The notes under the pieces were generated by a model, which saw nothing but the letters and a program-made list of their open reading frames with translations, was not told the origin of the DNA and searched no databases. Below are positions 62,106-64,000 of a stretch of 64,000 bases of DNA, in pieces; within the stretch, counting starts at the first letter, position 1; every line of letters starts with the position of its first letter. A program made the translations under genes and the position numbers. The stretch spans positions 1 through 64,000 of the forward strand of contig CAJTCL010000023.1 in NCBI GenBank assembly GCA_910575005.1. The letters run 5' to 3'. This stretch comes from Lachnospiraceae bacterium. GTDB lineage: Bacteria > Bacillota > Clostridia > Lachnospirales > Lachnospiraceae.

Positions 62106-62957
62106 ATGAAAATAGCATTTTGGAGTGAACAGCAAGGAGCAGGAACAACGTTTAACCTAGCAGTGACAGCATGTGCTGCAGTATTGCTGCATCCTGTCAC
62201 AGTAGCAGTGGTTCCCGGAGGCTATCATGATGAAATATTAGAGAGCAGATTTTTTCAGACCGCAAGAAATACCCTTTTTCCAGGAAAACAAGAGGAAGGG
62301 CATGGACAGCAGGCAATGTTCGTTGCAGAGTCCCAGGAATATTTTCTGGCCAGTGGGTTGGAATATCTGCTTCGTCAGAAGAATCCTGAGGCTTTAACTG
62401 AGAGAGTGATTAAGACAAATATGCGTCAAATTGTGGCGAATAGGATGTATTGTCTATCAGCTAGTCCTAAGCCGGAGCGGGAATGGTGGTATCAGGATAG
62501 TCTATTTACGCGGATGAGCCAGGTAATGGATGCAGTTGAGGCATGTTTTGATCTTGTATTTGTGGACTGTGGCAGCAGACAAGACGATTATGCCAAGAAA
62601 GTTTTACAGAAGGCGGATATCTGTGTATTGAATATGAACCAGGGGGAAGAGGTGATCGGGGAATTTTACCGTAACCCGCCAAGAGTTCGAGGGAAAATCG
62701 TTTTTCTGTTGGGAAAATATTTTGAAAATGCCCTCTACAATCGCAATAATCTTCAGAGGCTCTACCGAATTGAGGAAGACAGGCTGGGAGCTGTGCCCTA
62801 TAATTCACAGCTTCAAGCGGCAAGCCAAAGGGGAAGAATCATGGATGGTGTCAAATGTTATATTGGCAGCAGTCTGAAAGGGAAAAATATAGAATTTGAG
62901 AAAGAATTGATCAGAACGACCAATTTGATTCTCAAGCTGGCAGGTGTAATTGCCTAA
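62106..62957 (+). CDS. ParA/TadZ-like ATPase-fold protein with altered P-loop
   Basis: A 283-residue protein starting MKIAFWSEQQGAGTTFNLAV, which sits where the deviant Walker A of ParA/MinD proteins should be but lacks the signature lysines (usual form KGGxGKT/S). A Walker B-like FDLVFVDCGSRQDDY near 150 and a later region (ADICVLNMNQGEEVIG) follow the ParA/MinD fold. Similar degenerate ATPases (CpaE/TadZ type) localise type IV or Tad pili. No pilus genes are in view after it. ATG 62106 follows GGAGAGG. Confidence 0.6.
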   Translation: MKIAFWSEQQGAGTTFNLAVTACAAVLLHPVTVAVVPGGYHDEILESRFFQTARNTLFPGKQEEGHGQQAMFVAESQEYFLASGLEYLLRQKNPEALTERVIKTNMRQIVANRMYCLSASPKPEREWWYQDSLFTRMSQVMDAVEACFDLVFVDCGSRQDDYAKKVLQKADICVLNMNQGEEVIGEFYRNPPRVRGKIVFLLGKYFENALYNRNNLQRLYRIEEDRLGAVPYNSQLQAASQRGRIMDGVKCYIGSSLKGKNIEFEKELIRTTNLILKLAGVIA

Positions 62958-62975
62958 AGTTTAAGTTAGTTTTTT

Positions 62976-63041
62976 ATGCGTGTTTGAAAATCCATGATCA
63001 CATAGTGATTGGACAATGTATCAATATTTTCAAACACGCAT
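62976..63041. repeat. Long palindrome between convergent genes
   Basis: A perfect 16-bp arm pair ATGCGTGTTTGAAAAT/ATTTTCAAACACGCAT flanks a 34-base centre that itself contains ATCAC/GTGAT. There is no T run on either strand, so it is not a typical intrinsic terminator. Confidence 0.75.
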
Positions 63042-63124
63042 GGGAGATATTACTCCTGCAGTTAAAGATTGGTAATGTAATTGCCTAAATTTTTCTTTAT
63101 TCTACCAACGAAGTAATAGAATCA

Positions 63125-63646
63125 TTAACAAGTTTCTGGTTCGGGATAATCCTCGCCAAAGGTTTCTACTGTAACTTGTTTTAATATTTGCGGTTCTAAG
63201 GGGCGGTCTGAATAGTCAGTGTTTGTCTCAGCAATTTTATTGACGATATCCATGCCCTCAGTAATTTTCCCAAAGGCTGCATATGCGCCATCTAAGTGGG
63301 GAGAATCCTGATGCATAATGAAGAATTGAGAGCCAGCAGAATCAGGAGCCATTGTGCGTGCCATAGAGAGCACACCAGCACTGTGTTTTAAGTCGTTGTC
63401 AAAGCCATTTTGGGAGAATTCTCCACGGATACAGTAGCCAGGGCCTCCTGTGCCTGTACCTTCTGGGCATCCGCCTTGAATCATAAATCCACGGATGACA
63501 CGGTGGAAGCAAAGACCATTGTAATATCCTTTCTGAATCAGGCTGATAAAATTATTTACGGTGTTTGGAGCAATTTCAGGATAAAGTTCTGCTTTCATAA
63601 TATTGCCGTTTTCCATTTCAAATGTTACTACTGGGTTTTGTGCCAT
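63125..63646 (-). CDS. Cyclophilin-type peptidyl-prolyl isomerase
   Basis: A 173-residue cytosolic cyclophilin that speeds prolyl isomerisation in protein folding. Motifs: FHRVIRGFMIQGGCPEGTG near residue 47, LSMARTMAPDSAGSQFFIM near 95 and LDGAYAAFGKITEGMD near 120. There is no signal peptide. The start is taken as ATG 63646 because AGAGG is about nine bases upstream; the ATG at 63652 is only three bases from that site. Confidence 0.92.
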   Translation of the reverse strand: MAQNPVVTFEMENGNIMKAELYPEIAPNTVNNFISLIQKGYYNGLCFHRVIRGFMIQGGCPEGTGTGGPGYCIRGEFSQNGFDNDLKHSAGVLSMARTMAPDSAGSQFFIMHQDSPHLDGAYAAFGKITEGMDIVNKIAETNTDYSDRPLEPQILKQVTVETFGEDYPEPETC

Positions 63647-63839
63647 AGTCATTTACCTCTTTTCTAAAAATAGTGTGCATATATATGATGCATTTTTATT
63701 ATAATGTGAATTGCAGATTTCGTAAAGACTGAATACTGTCGACACGAATTGAGTATATTTTCAGGGGTGCAATGCTATTCTTTTAGAAAATTTTACTTCA
63801 TCGATATGCCATCGATATACGAAAGGGGAAATAACACTC

Positions 63840-64000
63840 ATGGCAGATAAAATATTTGAAAACAACCAAGTTACTATTACGGGGGAAATCGTTTCTGATT
63901 TCCAATACAGCCACGAAGTATTTGGAGAAGGCTTCTATATGGTAGAGGTATCTGTGAATAGATTGAGTAATTTTGCAGATATTATACCTATGATGATTTC
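63840..64000 (+). CDS. Single-stranded DNA-binding-like protein (3' end outside window)
   Basis: Starts at ATG 63840 after GAAAGGGGAAATAAC, too near the window edge to be fully seen. The sequence MADKIFENNQVTITGEIVSD, then HEVFGEGFYMVEVSVNRLS, resembles the SSB-related OB-fold proteins of Lachnospiraceae. At least 53 residues are in the window. Confidence 0.65.
   Translation, partial: MADKIFENNQVTITGEIVSDFQYSHEVFGEGFYMVEVSVNRLSNFADIIPMMI

Noticed and set aside
1-64000. tRNA, rRNA genes and CRISPR arrays
   Set aside because: No cloverleaf, rRNA-like stretch or regularly spaced direct-repeat array was recognised by eye; a tRNAscan or CRISPR search would be decisive.

Overview
The window looks like a chromosome segment of a low-to-moderate GC Clostridia, most likely Lachnospiraceae. 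The basis is the strong GGAGG-type ribosome sites, consensus sigma-A promoters, PyrK/PyrD-1B pyrimidine genes, small Lachnospiraceae-type membrane proteins (DUF6142-like, VanZ-like), an AgrA/AgrC-like pair and a VanG-type cluster. I cannot name a genus.

Layout. 1-7091: the end of a contractile-phage tail and lysis module (baseplate J, YmfQ-like, two fibres with duplicated N-termini, membrane protein, r1t holin, amidase endolysin). 7320-16470: a chemotaxis/signalling block (PAS histidine kinase, REC-HD-GYP, CheR, CheB, CheY-like, CheA, CheW, MCP) closed by a strong terminator. 16485-18625: KtrB/KtrA potassium uptake. 18854-27676: DUF1653 protein, pyrC-pyrF-pyrK-pyrD, pyrE, small membrane proteins and an M29-type aminopeptidase. 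27892-32217: purE-purM-purN-purD and an ECF sigma factor. 32485-34513: a secreted Ig-like protein, a membrane protein and a broken Uma2 gene. 34840-41595: a VanG-type cluster (vanR, vanS, vanG, vanXY, and vanT as two separate genes). 41702-47939: a two-operon cassette bounded by perfect 78-bp inverted repeats beside a tyrosine recombinase. 48385-54052: mutY, a glycosyltransferase and thiS-thiG-thiH-thiE. 54064-55926: a GntR-controlled ABC transporter. 56135-57209: a broken XRE-PurM fusion gene. 57482-64000: FabH, an AgrA/AgrC-like pair, a SPOR amidase, a ParA-like protein, a cyclophilin and the start of an SSB-like gene.

Two things stand out. First, 41702-47026 has the architecture of an invertible (phase-variable) segment. 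Its arms are identical over 78 bp, the tyrosine recombinase gene runs into one arm, and the segment holds two convergent transcription units that start about 60 bp inside each arm and meet tail to tail. One unit encodes a small membrane protein and a 956-residue nitroreductase / ATP-grasp / radical-SAM fusion; the other encodes a pentapeptide-repeat membrane protein. The cassette is visibly more AT-rich than its surroundings. Inversion would exchange which unit lies behind the van genes and which behind the recombinase gene.

Second, a dispersed intergenic repeat family with terminal inverted repeats close to GTAACTATTCAGAACC occurs about ten times in full (about 170 bp), half and minimal (38-53 bp) forms. 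Copies lie upstream of pyrE, purE, purM, vanG, the vanT racemase gene and mutY, and one sits exactly between the two halves of vanT.
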